Part shown: positions 55,570-63,958 of the stretch, in pieces
How the letters are laid out: every line of letters begins with the position of its first letter
How positions within the stretch are numbered: position 1 is the first letter of the stretch
Source of the DNA: Bradyrhizobium sp. SZCCT0231
GTDB taxonomy: Bacteria; Pseudomonadota; Alphaproteobacteria; Rhizobiales; Xanthobacteraceae
Direction of reading: 5' to 3'
Length of the DNA stretch: 64,000 nt
Assembly (NCBI RefSeq): GCF_018130245.1
Contig: NZ_JAFCKP010000001.1
Location: forward strand, 1 to 64,000
Notes under the pieces: generated by a model
What the model was told of the DNA's origin: nothing
Databases searched by the model: none
Seen by the model: the letters and a program-made list of their open reading frames with translations, nothing else
Translations under genes and position numbers: made by a program

Positions 55570-56340
55570 CTAGGTGCCGTTTTTCTCTGCTTGGTCGTAG
55601 ACGGCTTGCGCCACCCTGGTCAGCCGGTCGCGGTCACTGCTGCCGCTGACGACGTAGCCGACGCCGCGCTCGGCCCAGAACAGCGCGCCGTCCTTGTCCG
55701 TTTTGGCGTAGCGCATTTGCGTTGCACCATTCTGGGTCTTGGCGGAGTAGATCGTGTACCGCTCGCCCGAGGCGCCCTCATACATCAGGAATGACGCCGG
55801 ACCGTTCGGTCCCGGCAAGAGCCGGCCGCCGACCAGCTTCAGCCCGCTCGCCTCCAGGTTCGGTGCGAACACGGTCCAGCCGCAGCGTCGGGTCAGCCAG
55901 GCCTGCAAGTGGTCGCGCTCGCTGCCGCCGACCTCGACGGGGTGGCGGACCTCGACGACATAAAGGCGATGGGCGTCGAGCGCGTCCGCCGTAAAGCTCT
56001 GGAAGGTCGAGGGCGTGTTGGCGGCACCATGTGCGACCCAGCCGGCCGTGCCGCCGGCGACGAAAGCCACCAGCACGGCCGCGGCGGCGCCATAGAGCCA
56101 TTGCCGCGGGCGGCGCTCCAGCCGCTCCAGCTCCAACCGTGCCGGCACCGGTTCCTGGGCAACGGCATCGTAGCGGGCGTGCAGCATCTCAGCCATGGCA
56201 CGCCAGGACTGCACGCGCTCGGCCTCGTCGGGATGGGCGGCAAGAAAGGCCTCGACGTCGGCGCGGCGCTCGGCCGGCAGCTCGCCGTCGACATAGGCGT
56301 GCAGTTCGTCCTCGGTCACTGGGATCTTGCGGTCGTTCAT
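55570..56340 (-). CDS. membrane-anchored anti-sigma factor
   Basis: A 256-residue protein. The N-terminal cytosolic part MNDRKIPVTEDELHAYVDGELPAERRADVEAFLAAHPDEAERV has the anti-sigma pattern (D.EL.AYVDGEL) but lacks the HxxxCxxC zinc motif. A single membrane helix, LYGAAAAVLVAFVAGGTAGWVA, lies at about 83-104; the remaining 150 residues are periplasmic. It follows its ECF sigma gene with a 105-bp gap and should hold that sigma inactive until a membrane or oxidative signal arrives. The ATG at 56340 is preferred over the longer frame to 56421. Confidence 0.86.
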   Translation of the reverse strand: MNDRKIPVTEDELHAYVDGELPAERRADVEAFLAAHPDEAERVQSWRAMAEMLHARYDAVAQEPVPARLELERLERRPRQWLYGAAAAVLVAFVAGGTAGWVAHGAANTPSTFQSFTADALDAHRLYVVEVRHPVEVGGSERDHLQAWLTRRCGWTVFAPNLEASGLKLVGGRLLPGPNGPASFLMYEGASGERYTIYSAKTQNGATQMRYAKTDKDGALFWAERGVGYVVSGSSDRDRLTRVAQAVYDQAEKNGT

Positions 56341-56445
56341 ATCGGTCGTCTCTGGCTCTGCGGCCCAAAAAATCGTTCGTGGCTCAACTTCGCTCGCGTC
56401 CTCGGCAGTCTGCGGGCGCACGATACGCGATGCATCACCCTGTCC

Positions 56446-56982
56446 TCATTTCACCCGCCTCAGCGCCGGGCGCTCGCCCTCCAGCGAGGCTTTGACGTGG
56501 GCCCTGGCGCGCGCCAGGCGCGACATCACGGTGCCGATCGGCACGCCCTGGATGTCGGCGACCTCGCGATAGCTCATGCCTTCCAGCATCACCAGCAGCA
56601 GCACTGAACGCTGTTCCTCGACGAGGGTGGCCAGCGCCTTCTCGATGTCGCGTCCTTCGGCCTCGGTCCCGCTGGCATCCGGGTTGTTCTCCGTCAGCGG
56701 CATGAATTGCGGGCGCCTTGCCAGCGAGCGCCGCCGGTTCTTGTTGAGGTTGGTCAGGATCGTATAGAGCCAGCTCCTGACGTCGCCTCCGAGAAACAGC
56801 CGTTCCGAACGCAGCGCGCGCACCAATGTGTCCTGCACCAGATCGTCGGCCGCATCCGCATCGCGCGTAAGCGCGCGGGCATAGCGGCGCAGCGCCGGGA
56901 TCATGGCTTCCACACTCTGGCGAAACGCATTCATTGCGGTCTTGATGTCCCCAGCGTTCGGCGCGGGCGCCTCAATCATCAT
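56446..56982 (-). CDS. ECF-type RNA polymerase sigma factor
   Basis: A 178-residue sigma-70-family factor of the extracytoplasmic group. Sigma region 2 (about residues 24-90: YARALTRDADAADDLVQDTLVRAL, GGDVRSWLYTILTNLNKN) and region 4 (about 115-165: LATLVEEQRSVLLLVMLEGMSYREVADIQGVPIGTVMSRLARAR) are both clear; region 3 is absent as usual. It is transcribed with the downstream membrane anti-sigma factor. It is not recognisably EcfG itself. Its own target promoter was not identified. Confidence 0.92.
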   Translation of the reverse strand: MMIEAPAPNAGDIKTAMNAFRQSVEAMIPALRRYARALTRDADAADDLVQDTLVRALRSERLFLGGDVRSWLYTILTNLNKNRRRSLARRPQFMPLTENNPDASGTEAEGRDIEKALATLVEEQRSVLLLVMLEGMSYREVADIQGVPIGTVMSRLARARAHVKASLEGERPALRRVK

Positions 56983-57107
56983 AACACCCGAACGGAACGG
57001 CTATTCCGGCACTCGAAACAGCGTTAACGCTGCGGATTAGGGCTGTACCGCAGGGGAGGGCTGGTGTACCTCCAGACCTCAACGAGAGCTCGACGGGACG
57101 TTCAAAA

Positions 57108-57923
57108 ATGGCGCAGAATTCAGGTCTGATGCAAGGCAAGCGCGGGGTGATCCTCGGCGTTGCCAACAACCGCTCGATCGCCTGGGGCATCGCCAAGGCA
57201 TGCCACGCTGCCGGTGCCGAGCTCGCCTTCACCTACCAGGGCGATGCGCTGAAGAAGCGCGTCGAGCCGCTTGCCGCCGAGATCGGCGGTCTCGTGCTCG
57301 GCCATTGCGACGTCACTGATGCCGCGACCATCGACGCCGCCTTCGCGGTGCTGAAGGAGAAGTGGGGCAAGATCGACTTCCTGGTGCACGCGATCGCCTA
57401 TGGCGAGCAGCTCGACGGCCGCTACGTCGACACCACGCAGGAGAATTTTTCGAAGTCGATGCTGATCTCCTGCTATTCGTTCACGGCCGTGGCGCAGCGC
57501 GCCGAAAAGCTGATGACGGATGGCGGCTCGCTGATCACGCTCTCCTATTACGGCGCCGAGAAGTGGATGCCGCATTACAACGTGATGGGCGTGGCCAAGG
57601 CGGCGCTGGAAGCCAGCGTGCGCTATCTCGCTGCCGATCTCGGCGAGAAGAACATCCGCGTCAACGCCATCTCGGCGGGGCCGATCAAGACGCTCGCCGC
57701 CTCCGGCATCGGCGATTTCCGCTATATCCTGAAGTGGAACGAATATAACGCGCCGATGCGGCGCAACGTCTCGACCGAAGACGTCGGCGGCAGCGCGCTG
57801 TATTTCCTCTCCGACCTCTCGCGCGGCGTCACCGGCGAGGTGCATCATGTCGATTCCGGCTACCACGTGCTGGGTATGAAGCGCCCGGACGCGCCTGACA
57901 TCTCGTTGAGTGGCAAGGACTAG
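57108..57923 (+). CDS. fabI: enoyl-[acyl-carrier-protein] reductase (NADH)
   Basis: A 271-residue SDR-family enoyl-ACP reductase, the last step of each fatty-acid elongation cycle. Seen: QGKRGVILGVANNRSIAWGIAKACHAAGAELAFTYQG (NADH binding with the FabI-type NRSIAWG), HCDVTD, and the active-site Tyr-x6-Lys in PHYNVMGVAKAALEASVRYLA, plus AGPIKTLAASGI. The length and the Y/K spacing are those of FabI rather than other SDRs. It begins a forward gene row with the phosphatase-like and aroC genes. Confidence 0.95.
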   Translation: MAQNSGLMQGKRGVILGVANNRSIAWGIAKACHAAGAELAFTYQGDALKKRVEPLAAEIGGLVLGHCDVTDAATIDAAFAVLKEKWGKIDFLVHAIAYGEQLDGRYVDTTQENFSKSMLISCYSFTAVAQRAEKLMTDGGSLITLSYYGAEKWMPHYNVMGVAKAALEASVRYLAADLGEKNIRVNAISAGPIKTLAASGIGDFRYILKWNEYNAPMRRNVSTEDVGGSALYFLSDLSRGVTGEVHHVDSGYHVLGMKRPDAPDISLSGKD

Positions 57924-57935
57924 CTTTCAGCCGAC

Positions 57936-58535
57936 ATGCCGGTGCCCACGATCTACTTCCTTCGCCATGGCGAGACCGAGTGGAACGCGCTCGGCCGGCT
58001 CCAGGGCACCAAGGACGTCCCGCTGAACGCACGCGGCCGCGGTCAGGCGATGCACGCTGCCGGCGTTCTGGCCGATCTGTTCAAGCGCGACGGCAAGGAC
58101 AGAGCGGCGCTGCCCTATGTGTCGAGCCCGCTCGGACGTGCGCGTCAGACCATGGAGCTCGCGCGCGGCAAGCTCGAGCTGCCGCCTGCCGACTATTCCC
58201 TCGACGACCGTCTGCGCGAGATCGGCTATGGTGTCTGGGAGGGGCTGACTCTGGCGGAAAGCGAGTCCTCAGATCCCGATGTTTATGCAAGGCGCCTTGC
58301 CGACAAATGGAAGGTGGCGCCAAGCGGCGGCGAGACCTACGCGGCCGTGCAGCTGCGCATGCTCGACTGGTACGAGTCGCTTCTGGTCGATACCGTCGCG
58401 GTCGCCCATGGCGGCACCTGCCGCGCCCTGATGGTGGCCTTGGGCATCGAGACCCCCGCCAGCGCCGCCGAGCTTTATATCGAGCAGGGCGCCGTCTATG
58501 TGTTCCGCGACGGGCGGCTGGAGAAGTTCAGTTAG
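57936..58535 (+). CDS. histidine phosphatase / phosphoglycerate-mutase-like protein
   Basis: A 199-residue histidine phosphatase. The catalytic RHGETEWNALGRLQG is at about residues 10-24, SSPLGRARQTMEL (about 63) contains a second Arg, and VAHGGTCRAL (about 151) has the second His. Such proteins are often annotated as cofactor-dependent phosphoglycerate mutase but may be broad phosphatases. Only 12 bp separate it from fabI, so it is probably co-transcribed. Confidence 0.88.
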   Translation: MPVPTIYFLRHGETEWNALGRLQGTKDVPLNARGRGQAMHAAGVLADLFKRDGKDRAALPYVSSPLGRARQTMELARGKLELPPADYSLDDRLREIGYGVWEGLTLAESESSDPDVYARRLADKWKVAPSGGETYAAVQLRMLDWYESLLVDTVAVAHGGTCRALMVALGIETPASAAELYIEQGAVYVFRDGRLEKFS

Positions 58536-58653
58536 CCTGGAGTGCGGCCCCACCTCCGCCGCCATGCCCGGGCTTGTCCATGACGACTGGGGTGGCATTT
58601 GACCCTCATTTCAGGGCGAGTTAAGTCAGAACTGACTTACGAGCTAGAGACGG

Positions 58654-59742
58654 ATGTCCTTCAACACCTTCGGCCACATGTTCCGCGTCACCACCTTCGG
58701 CGAGAGCCACGGGGTGGCGATCGGCTGCGTGGTCGACGGCTGCCCGCCCATGATTCCGCTCACCGAGGCCGACATCCAGAAGGACCTCGACCGCCGCCGG
58801 CCCGGCCAGTCGCGCTTCACCACCCAGCGCCAGGAGCCGGACCAGGTCAAAATCCTGTCCGGCGTGATGGCGCACCCGGAGACCGGCGTGCAGGTGACGA
58901 CGGGCACCCCGATCGGCCTCCTGATCGAGAACACCGACCAGCGCTCGAAGGACTATTCCGAGATCAAGGACAAGTTTCGTCCCGGTCACGCCGACTTCAC
59001 CTATGAGGCGAAGTACGGCCTGCGCGACTATCGCGGTGGCGGGCGCTCCTCGGCGCGCGAGACCGCGATGCGCGTTGCCGCCGGCGCCATCGCGCGAAAA
59101 GTGCTGCCCGACGTGAAGGTGCGCGGCGCGCTGGTGCAGATCGGCCCGCACAAGATCGATCGCGCGAAGTGGGACTGGGACGAGATCGCCAAGAACCCGT
59201 TCTTCTGTCCCGACAAGGACAAGGCCGCGTTCTTCGAGACCTATCTCGACGGCATCCGCAAGAGCGGATCCTCGATCGGCGCTGTGATCGAGGTCGTGGC
59301 CGAAGGCGTGCCGGCGGGTCTTGGCGCGCCGATCTACGCCAAGCTCGATTCCGATCTCGCGGGCGCGATGATGACCATCAACGCGGTGAAGGGCGTCGAG
59401 ATCGGCGCCGGCTTCGGCGCGGCCGAGCTCACCGGAGAGGAGAACGCCGACGAGATGCGCACCGGCAATGACGGCACGCGCTTCCTGTCCAACCATGCCG
59501 GCGGTGTGCTGGGCGGCATCTCCACCGGACAGCCGGTGGTGGTGCGTTTCGCGGTGAAGCCGACCTCGTCGATCCTGCAGCCGCGTCTCACCGTCGATCG
59601 CAAGGGCGCCGATACCGAGATCTCCACCAAGGGGCGCCATGACCCCTGCGTCGGCATCCGTGCCGTACCCGTCGGAGAGGCCATGATGGCCTGCGTTCTG
59701 GCCGATCACTTTTTGCGCGATCGCGGGCAGGTGGGACGCTGA
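58654..59742 (+). CDS. aroC: chorismate synthase
   Basis: A 362-residue FMN-dependent enzyme that makes chorismate from EPSP, the last shared step of aromatic amino-acid synthesis. All three signatures are visible: [18 protein letters not shown] near residues 15-32, the middle [24 protein letters not shown] at about 128-151, and the C-terminal [17 protein letters not shown] at about 328-344. The length is normal. It follows the phosphatase gene by 118 bp, a gap with no clear promoter. Confidence 0.96.
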   Translation: MSFNTFGHMFRVTTFGESHGVAIGCVVDGCPPMIPLTEADIQKDLDRRRPGQSRFTTQRQEPDQVKILSGVMAHPETGVQVTTGTPIGLLIENTDQRSKDYSEIKDKFRPGHADFTYEAKYGLRDYRGGGRSSARETAMRVAAGAIARKVLPDVKVRGALVQIGPHKIDRAKWDWDEIAKNPFFCPDKDKAAFFETYLDGIRKSGSSIGAVIEVVAEGVPAGLGAPIYAKLDSDLAGAMMTINAVKGVEIGAGFGAAELTGEENADEMRTGNDGTRFLSNHAGGVLGGISTGQPVVVRFAVKPTSSILQPRLTVDRKGADTEISTKGRHDPCVGIRAVPVGEAMMACVLADHFLRDRGQVGR

Positions 59743-59804
59743 TGTCGCGGTACTAGCCCACCGCGCAGCTTGACGACCTCACAACTTCGTCCGCAAATGC
59801 CGCC

Positions 59805-60995
59805 ATGAACAGCTCCGAGCTTCAGCGCATCTGCAACTGGTTGATCGACGGCGTCTGGGCGGCTCAGGAGCCGGCCGTAGGGATTGCCGATTTCTGCGAA
59901 CGTCTGGTCGCGGCCGGCCTGCCGCTGTGGCGGTTCGGCATCTTCATCCGCACGCTGCATCCCGAGGTCTTCGGCCGCAACTTCATCTGGCGGCAGGGCC
60001 AGGGAGTCGAAGTCGGCAGCGTCGATTTCGAGATCCTGGACACGCCTGAATTCGCCCGCAGCCCGCTCCGCGTCGTGTTCGAGCAGGGGATCGAGGTCAG
60101 GGGCCGCGCAAGCGATCCCGACAGCAAGCGATTTCCGTTCCTCGACGATATGCGCGCCGAAGGCGCGACCGACTATGTTGCGGTGCCGGTGCCTTTTCTC
60201 GATGGCTCCATTCACGCGACGAGCTGGATCACGCAGCAGTCCGGCGGCTTCAGCGACGACGACATCGCGGCCATCCGAGCTGTCATTGCGCCTCTCGCGC
60301 GCATCAGCGAGATCATCAGCCTGCGCCGCACCGCCGAGATGCTGCTCGACACCTATGTCGGCAACCGTGCTGGCTCGCGCATCCTCGGCGGCCAGATCCG
60401 CCGCGGTCACACTGACATCATGCAGGCTGTGATCTGGCTTTCGGATCTGCGCGGCTTCACCGCGCTATCGGACCGGCTGCCGGCCGAGACCGTGGTCGAG
60501 ATCCTCAACCAGTATTTCGACTGCCAGGTCACCGCGATCCGCGGTCATGGCGGCGAGGTGCTGAAATTCATGGGCGACGGCCTGCTCGCGGTGTTTCCGA
60601 TCGACGAATATGTCGGCGATGCCGCGCATGTCTGCGCGCGGGTGCTGGAGGCGGCGCGCGAGTCCCGCGCCAGCGTCGAGGCGCTCACCTTTTCGGTCGG
60701 CGACGTCGTCGAGCGCTTCCGCTTCGGCGTCGCGCTGCATGTCGGCAACATTCTCTACGGCAATATCGGCGGCGGCAACCGCCTGGACTTCACCTGCATC
60801 GGCCCCGCCGTCAACCTTGCCGCAAGGCTGGAGAAGATCACGGGTCGCCTGGGGCGGACTGTCGTCGCCTCGGAAGGTTTTGCCAATGTCTGCCGCCACG
60901 ATTGGCACGAGCTCGGCGAGTTTCCGATCGCGGGATTTTCCAAGGCGCAGCGCGTGTACGGGCTCGCGGAAGAGACGCCGGTCGTGATGGCTTGA
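59805..60995 (+). CDS. class III adenylate/guanylate cyclase, soluble
   Basis: A 396-residue protein. Residues 1-185 form a sensory region with no membrane segment (GAF-like by pattern: YVAVPVPFLDG, then FSDDDIAAIRAVIAPLARISEI). The class III catalytic domain (about 205-375) has both metal Asp residues, in VIWLSDLRGFTALSD and KFMGDGLLAVF, and the later NYLxFTxIGxxVNxAARLE-type segment (RLDFTCIGPAVNLAARLEKIT). Rhizobia carry dozens of such cyclases. Forward gene, convergent with clpS. Confidence 0.9.
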   Translation: MNSSELQRICNWLIDGVWAAQEPAVGIADFCERLVAAGLPLWRFGIFIRTLHPEVFGRNFIWRQGQGVEVGSVDFEILDTPEFARSPLRVVFEQGIEVRGRASDPDSKRFPFLDDMRAEGATDYVAVPVPFLDGSIHATSWITQQSGGFSDDDIAAIRAVIAPLARISEIISLRRTAEMLLDTYVGNRAGSRILGGQIRRGHTDIMQAVIWLSDLRGFTALSDRLPAETVVEILNQYFDCQVTAIRGHGGEVLKFMGDGLLAVFPIDEYVGDAAHVCARVLEAARESRASVEALTFSVGDVVERFRFGVALHVGNILYGNIGGGNRLDFTCIGPAVNLAARLEKITGRLGRTVVASEGFANVCRHDWHELGEFPIAGFSKAQRVYGLAEETPVVMA

Positions 60996-61038
60996 CGTGC
61001 AATGAGCTGAATGTCGTTCATCGTCGCAAGACGAAGCC

Positions 61039-61344
61039 CTATTCCTCCGGCTCGGTCGTGAACAGCAGCGGATAGCCCTTGGCGCGGCCGGCGTCGGTGG
61101 CGCGCGTGGCCTTGGTCTCGGCGACGTCCTTAGTGAACACGGCGACGACGCAGGCGCCAAGCTTGTGGGCGGTAATCATCACCTTGTAGGCCTGATCCTC
61201 GGTCATGCGGAACTCAGCCTTCAGCACCAAGGTGACGAACTCACGCGGCGTGTAGTCGTCGTTGATCAGGATGACCTTGTGCAGCCGCGGTCGCTCGACC
61301 TTGGTCTTCGTCCTGGTTTTCGGCTTGGTGACGGCGTCGTTCAT
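61039..61344 (-). CDS. clpS: ClpS adaptor of the ClpAP protease
   Basis: A 101-residue adaptor that hands N-degron substrates to ClpA. The core LHKVILINDDYTPREFVTLVLKAEFRMTEDQAYKVMITAHKLGACVVAVFTKDVAETKAT has the typical NDDYT and MxxAH residues of the N-end binding pocket. The basic unstructured N-terminal tail (about 25 residues) is normal. ATG 61344 with GGAGG upstream is preferred to 61410. It lies 43 bp after the DUF190 gene but is probably a separate unit. Confidence 0.94.
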   Translation of the reverse strand: MNDAVTKPKTRTKTKVERPRLHKVILINDDYTPREFVTLVLKAEFRMTEDQAYKVMITAHKLGACVVAVFTKDVAETKATRATDAGRAKGYPLLFTTEPEE

Positions 61345-61387
61345 TCCGCCTCCTGGACACGGCGGCTTGGGTTCCCTGCCGGGGCGA

Positions 61388-61729
61388 TCAGCCCGCGGCC
61401 TTCGCACCATATTGCAGGACCTGCACCTTCTCCAAGGTGATCAGCCCGCTCGACATCATGCCGTCCAGGATGGGCAGGAATGCATTGATGTTGTCCTCGC
61501 TGTCGACGATCTCGATCAGCAGCGGCAGGTCTTCCGACAGCCGCAGGATCTTCGAGGTGTGCAGCCGGCTGGACTTGCCGAAGCCCATCGGACCGCGCAG
61601 CACGGTGGCGCCGGCCAGATGTCGCTCGCGCGCGGTCATCACGATCGCCTCATAGAGCGGCTTGCCGTCATAATGGTCGCTCTCGCCGATGAAGATCCGG
61701 AGCGAAACTGCCTGATCGGGGATTTGCAT
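61388..61729 (-). CDS. DUF190 protein, partner of CrcB fluoride channels
   Basis: A 113-residue protein. IFIGESDHYDGKPLYEAIVMTARERHLAGATVLRGPMGFGKSSRLHTSKILRLSEDLPLLIEIVDSEDNINAFLP matches DUF190 well; the fold is related to PII-like regulators. DUF190 genes often lie next to crcB. Here it follows crcB with a 2-bp gap, behind a predicted fluoride riboswitch far upstream, so a role in fluoride response is likely. Confidence 0.88.
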   Translation of the reverse strand: MQIPDQAVSLRIFIGESDHYDGKPLYEAIVMTARERHLAGATVLRGPMGFGKSSRLHTSKILRLSEDLPLLIEIVDSEDNINAFLPILDGMMSSGLITLEKVQVLQYGAKAAG

Positions 61730-61731
61730 GC

Positions 61732-62160
61732 TCAGCTCCTTGTCAAGCGATTGTAGCGGCTCGCCATCATATGCCCGGCCCATACCGACACCAGCCAGCA
61801 GATCACGGACGCCGCGACATAGGCGAGCGCCGTGTACTTCATGCCGCCGTGGAGCAGGCGGAAGGTCTCCAGGCTGAAGGCCGAGAAGGTGGTGTAGCCG
61901 CCGCAAAACCCGGTCATGACGAATTGCCGGTGCTCGGGCCGCGCCAGCACGCGGCCGTCGGGGCCGGTCAGCGTCGCGTAGAAGCCGATGATCAGGGAGC
62001 CCGTCGCGTTGATGAACAGCGTCGCGACAGGAAAGCCCGGCCCGGTGTCGAGCGCGAGTCCGACCAGATAACGCGTCAGCCCGCCGGCGATGCTGCCGGC
62101 GGCGACCCAGGCGTAGAGCACGACGCTGCGCCAGCGTTCGGCGGAGGACGGAGCGTTCAT
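61732..62160 (-). CDS. crcB: CrcB/FluC fluoride channel, first copy
   Basis: A 142-residue membrane protein with four helices that exports fluoride as a dual-topology dimer. Seen: GSIAGGLTRYLVG (GGxxRY), FPVATLFINATGSLIIGF (the NxxG fluoride-binding Asn) and GFCGGYTTFSAFSLET (the GxxGxxTTFSTF motif). It lies between a second crcB copy (6 bp upstream) and the DUF190 gene (2 bp downstream). Part of the predicted fluoride-resistance operon. Confidence 0.93.
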   Translation of the reverse strand: MNAPSSAERWRSVVLYAWVAAGSIAGGLTRYLVGLALDTGPGFPVATLFINATGSLIIGFYATLTGPDGRVLARPEHRQFVMTGFCGGYTTFSAFSLETFRLLHGGMKYTALAYVAASVICWLVSVWAGHMMASRYNRLTRS

Positions 62161-62166
62161 TCGCCT

Positions 62167-62556
62167 CTACCCTCCAAAGCTGTCGGCGATGAGGAAGCCG
62201 CAGCTGACGGCGGCGAGGCACAGCCCGACCGAGCACACGACATTGCCGAGCGCCGAGAGCGGCTCGCCGCCACGCGCGAGCGTCAGCGTTTGCAGGCTGA
62301 ACGAGGACACCGTGGTGTAGCAGCCGAGAAACCCGGTCACCGCGAACAGCCATGGTGTGGGTGAGGCGAAGACCGAGCCCGGATGCGTCGCCAGCGCGCC
62401 CAAAATGCCGATCAGGAAGGCGCCGGTGACGTTGATGGTCATGGTGCCCCACGGAAACGTCTCGCCCAGCCGCCGCGCGATCGCACCGGAGACGAAATAG
62501 CGCGCGCAGCCGCCCAGCACGCTGCCGATCATGATCGCAAGCACTCCGCTCAGCAC
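62167..62556 (-). CDS. crcB: CrcB/FluC fluoride channel, second copy, GTG start
   Basis: A 129-residue homologue of the preceding gene. Seen: GSVLGGCARYFVSGAIARR, WGTMTINVTGAFLIGIL and GFLGCYTTVSSFSLQT, the channel motifs with small changes (TTVSSFS for TTFSTFS). The start is GTG 62556, with GGGAGG 9 nt upstream and no ATG ahead of the first helix in frame. It begins 16 bp after the MFS stop. Two adjacent crcB copies may form a heterodimer. Confidence 0.9.
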   Translation of the reverse strand: MLSGVLAIMIGSVLGGCARYFVSGAIARRLGETFPWGTMTINVTGAFLIGILGALATHPGSVFASPTPWLFAVTGFLGCYTTVSSFSLQTLTLARGGEPLSALGNVVCSVGLCLAAVSCGFLIADSFGG

Positions 62557-62572
62557 GATGAACCGCCTCCCG

Positions 62573-63778
62573 TCATCGTTTGTCCTCCGTGGCCAGCCCG
62601 TTGCCGATGGCGAGCAACCCCACCAGCGACACCAGAGCGAAGCCGAGCCCGGCCAGGAACGTGCCGGCCGGGCCATAGGCATCCCACAACGCACCGGCGA
62701 TGACGCTCGCCGCCAGCAGGGCAAGCCCCGTGAACAGGTTGAAATAGCCGAACGCCGTGCCGCGCAGGCTCGGCGGGGCTGCGTCGGCAACGAGCGCCGC
62801 GAGCAGGCCCTGCGTCAATCCCATATGCAGCCCCCACAGCACGACACCGAGCGCGAGGCCACCAAGGTTCGGCAGCAGCGCGAATGCAAGGTCGGCGCCG
62901 GCGAGCAAGAGGAGACCAACAGCGAGCAGGCTGGTCCGGTTGACCCGGTCCGACAGCACGCCGGCCGGATAGGCCGAGAGCGCGTAGGCGATGTTCATCA
63001 GCACCAGCACCGCCGGCACCCACATCGCATTGAGGCCGATGTTTTGCGCGCGCAGGATCAGGAAGGCCTCGCTGAAGCGGGCGAGTGTGAACACCACCCC
63101 GACCGCGACGACGCGCCAGTACACGGATCCGAGCTGCCGCATTGCGGCGAGATTGAGCGGATTCTTCGCAGGCTCCCGGCTCGGGTCCGGCTCCGGCTCG
63201 TTCACGGCCAAGGCGATCAGGCCAAAGGAGAGGAAGGCCGGCAGCACGGCCACCCAGAACACGAGGACAAAATTGTCCGCCGTCCACCACATCAGGCCGA
63301 TCGCGACCAGCGGCCCGACGAAGGCACCGATGGTGTCGAGCGACTGGCGCAGGCCAAAGCTCGCGCCGCGCAGGCCGCGAGGCGCGATATCGGCGATCAG
63401 CGCATCGCGCGGCGCGCCGCGAATGCCCTTGCCGACGCGATCGATGAAGCGCGCGGCCACCAGCCATCCGACGCTGGGTGCGAGCGGGAACAGCGGCTTG
63501 GTGAAGGCGGCAAGCCCGTAGCCGAGCGCGGCGAGCAGCTTGCGGCGTCCGAGCCAGTCCGACAGCGCACCGGAAAAGATCTTCGTGATCGCGGCTGTCG
63601 CCTCCGCGATCCCCTCGATGAAGCCGACGGTGAGCGTGGAAGCGCCGAGCACGGTGACGAGATAGACCGGCAGCAGCGCGTGGATCATCTCGGAGGAAAT
63701 GTCCATCAGCATCGAGACGAAGCCGAGCACCCAGATCCCCTTGGGCAGCGTGGTGCGCGCCGCGTTCGGTGTCGTCAT
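62573..63778 (-). CDS. MFS transporter, first gene of a predicted fluoride operon
   Basis: A 401-residue 12-helix permease. Its first helix begins WVLGFVSMLMDISSEMIHALLPVYL and the loop after TM2 holds GALSDWLGRRK (motif A). RFIDRVGKGIRGAPRDALIADIAP is typical of a distinct MFS subgroup. The ATG at 63778 is chosen; a GTG two codons earlier is possible. Upstream lie an intrinsic terminator and a fluoride-riboswitch-like leader. Downstream are two crcB genes and DUF190. I infer a role linked to fluoride or fluoride-related stress; no MFS of this type is proven to carry fluoride, to my knowledge. Confidence 0.88.
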   Translation of the reverse strand: MTTPNAARTTLPKGIWVLGFVSMLMDISSEMIHALLPVYLVTVLGASTLTVGFIEGIAEATAAITKIFSGALSDWLGRRKLLAALGYGLAAFTKPLFPLAPSVGWLVAARFIDRVGKGIRGAPRDALIADIAPRGLRGASFGLRQSLDTIGAFVGPLVAIGLMWWTADNFVLVFWVAVLPAFLSFGLIALAVNEPEPDPSREPAKNPLNLAAMRQLGSVYWRVVAVGVVFTLARFSEAFLILRAQNIGLNAMWVPAVLVLMNIAYALSAYPAGVLSDRVNRTSLLAVGLLLLAGADLAFALLPNLGGLALGVVLWGLHMGLTQGLLAALVADAAPPSLRGTAFGYFNLFTGLALLAASVIAGALWDAYGPAGTFLAGLGFALVSLVGLLAIGNGLATEDKR

Positions 63779-63821
63779 CGTCACGTCTTCGCCTTCTCCT
63801 TTGGCCTTCGCCACCAGGCAA

Positions 63822-63844
63822 CAAAAAACCCGCCATCGGCGGGT
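63822..63844 (-). terminator. intrinsic terminator downstream of the riboswitch (expression platform)
   Basis: On the reverse strand: ACCCGCC (63844-63838), loop GAT, GGCGGGT (63834-63828), then a run of T (63828-63823). A second GGCGGG about 20 nt upstream on this strand (63856-63861) could pair with CCCGCC instead and act as antiterminator. It lies 45 bp before the MFS start. Confidence 0.78.
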
Positions 63845-63894
63845 ATATTTATGCTCCCGCCAAAGGCAGAGGCCCAAACATCGCCTCTCCTCAA

Positions 63895-63958
63895 GCAGGG
63901 GTCATCAGCCCACGAGGTCATCGACCGCCGGGCGGTTGTCGGGGGACTCCATCCCCAT
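63895..63958 (-). promoter_or_regulatory. fluoride (crcB-type) riboswitch aptamer
   Basis: Read on the reverse strand from 63956: GGGGATGGAGTCCCCC (P1 with the conserved GATGG loop), then GACAACCGCC, a variable hairpin, and GGGCTGATGACCCCTGC ending at 63895. These fit the crcB motif as remembered: P1 with GAUGG, an ACAAACCGC-like joint, and a final GCUGAUG...CC. Pseudoknot GGAGT with ACCCC pairs at four of five positions. It lies ahead of an intrinsic terminator and an MFS-crcB-crcB-DUF190 row. No search was run; one A-C mismatch in the pseudoknot is the weak point. Confidence 0.78.
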
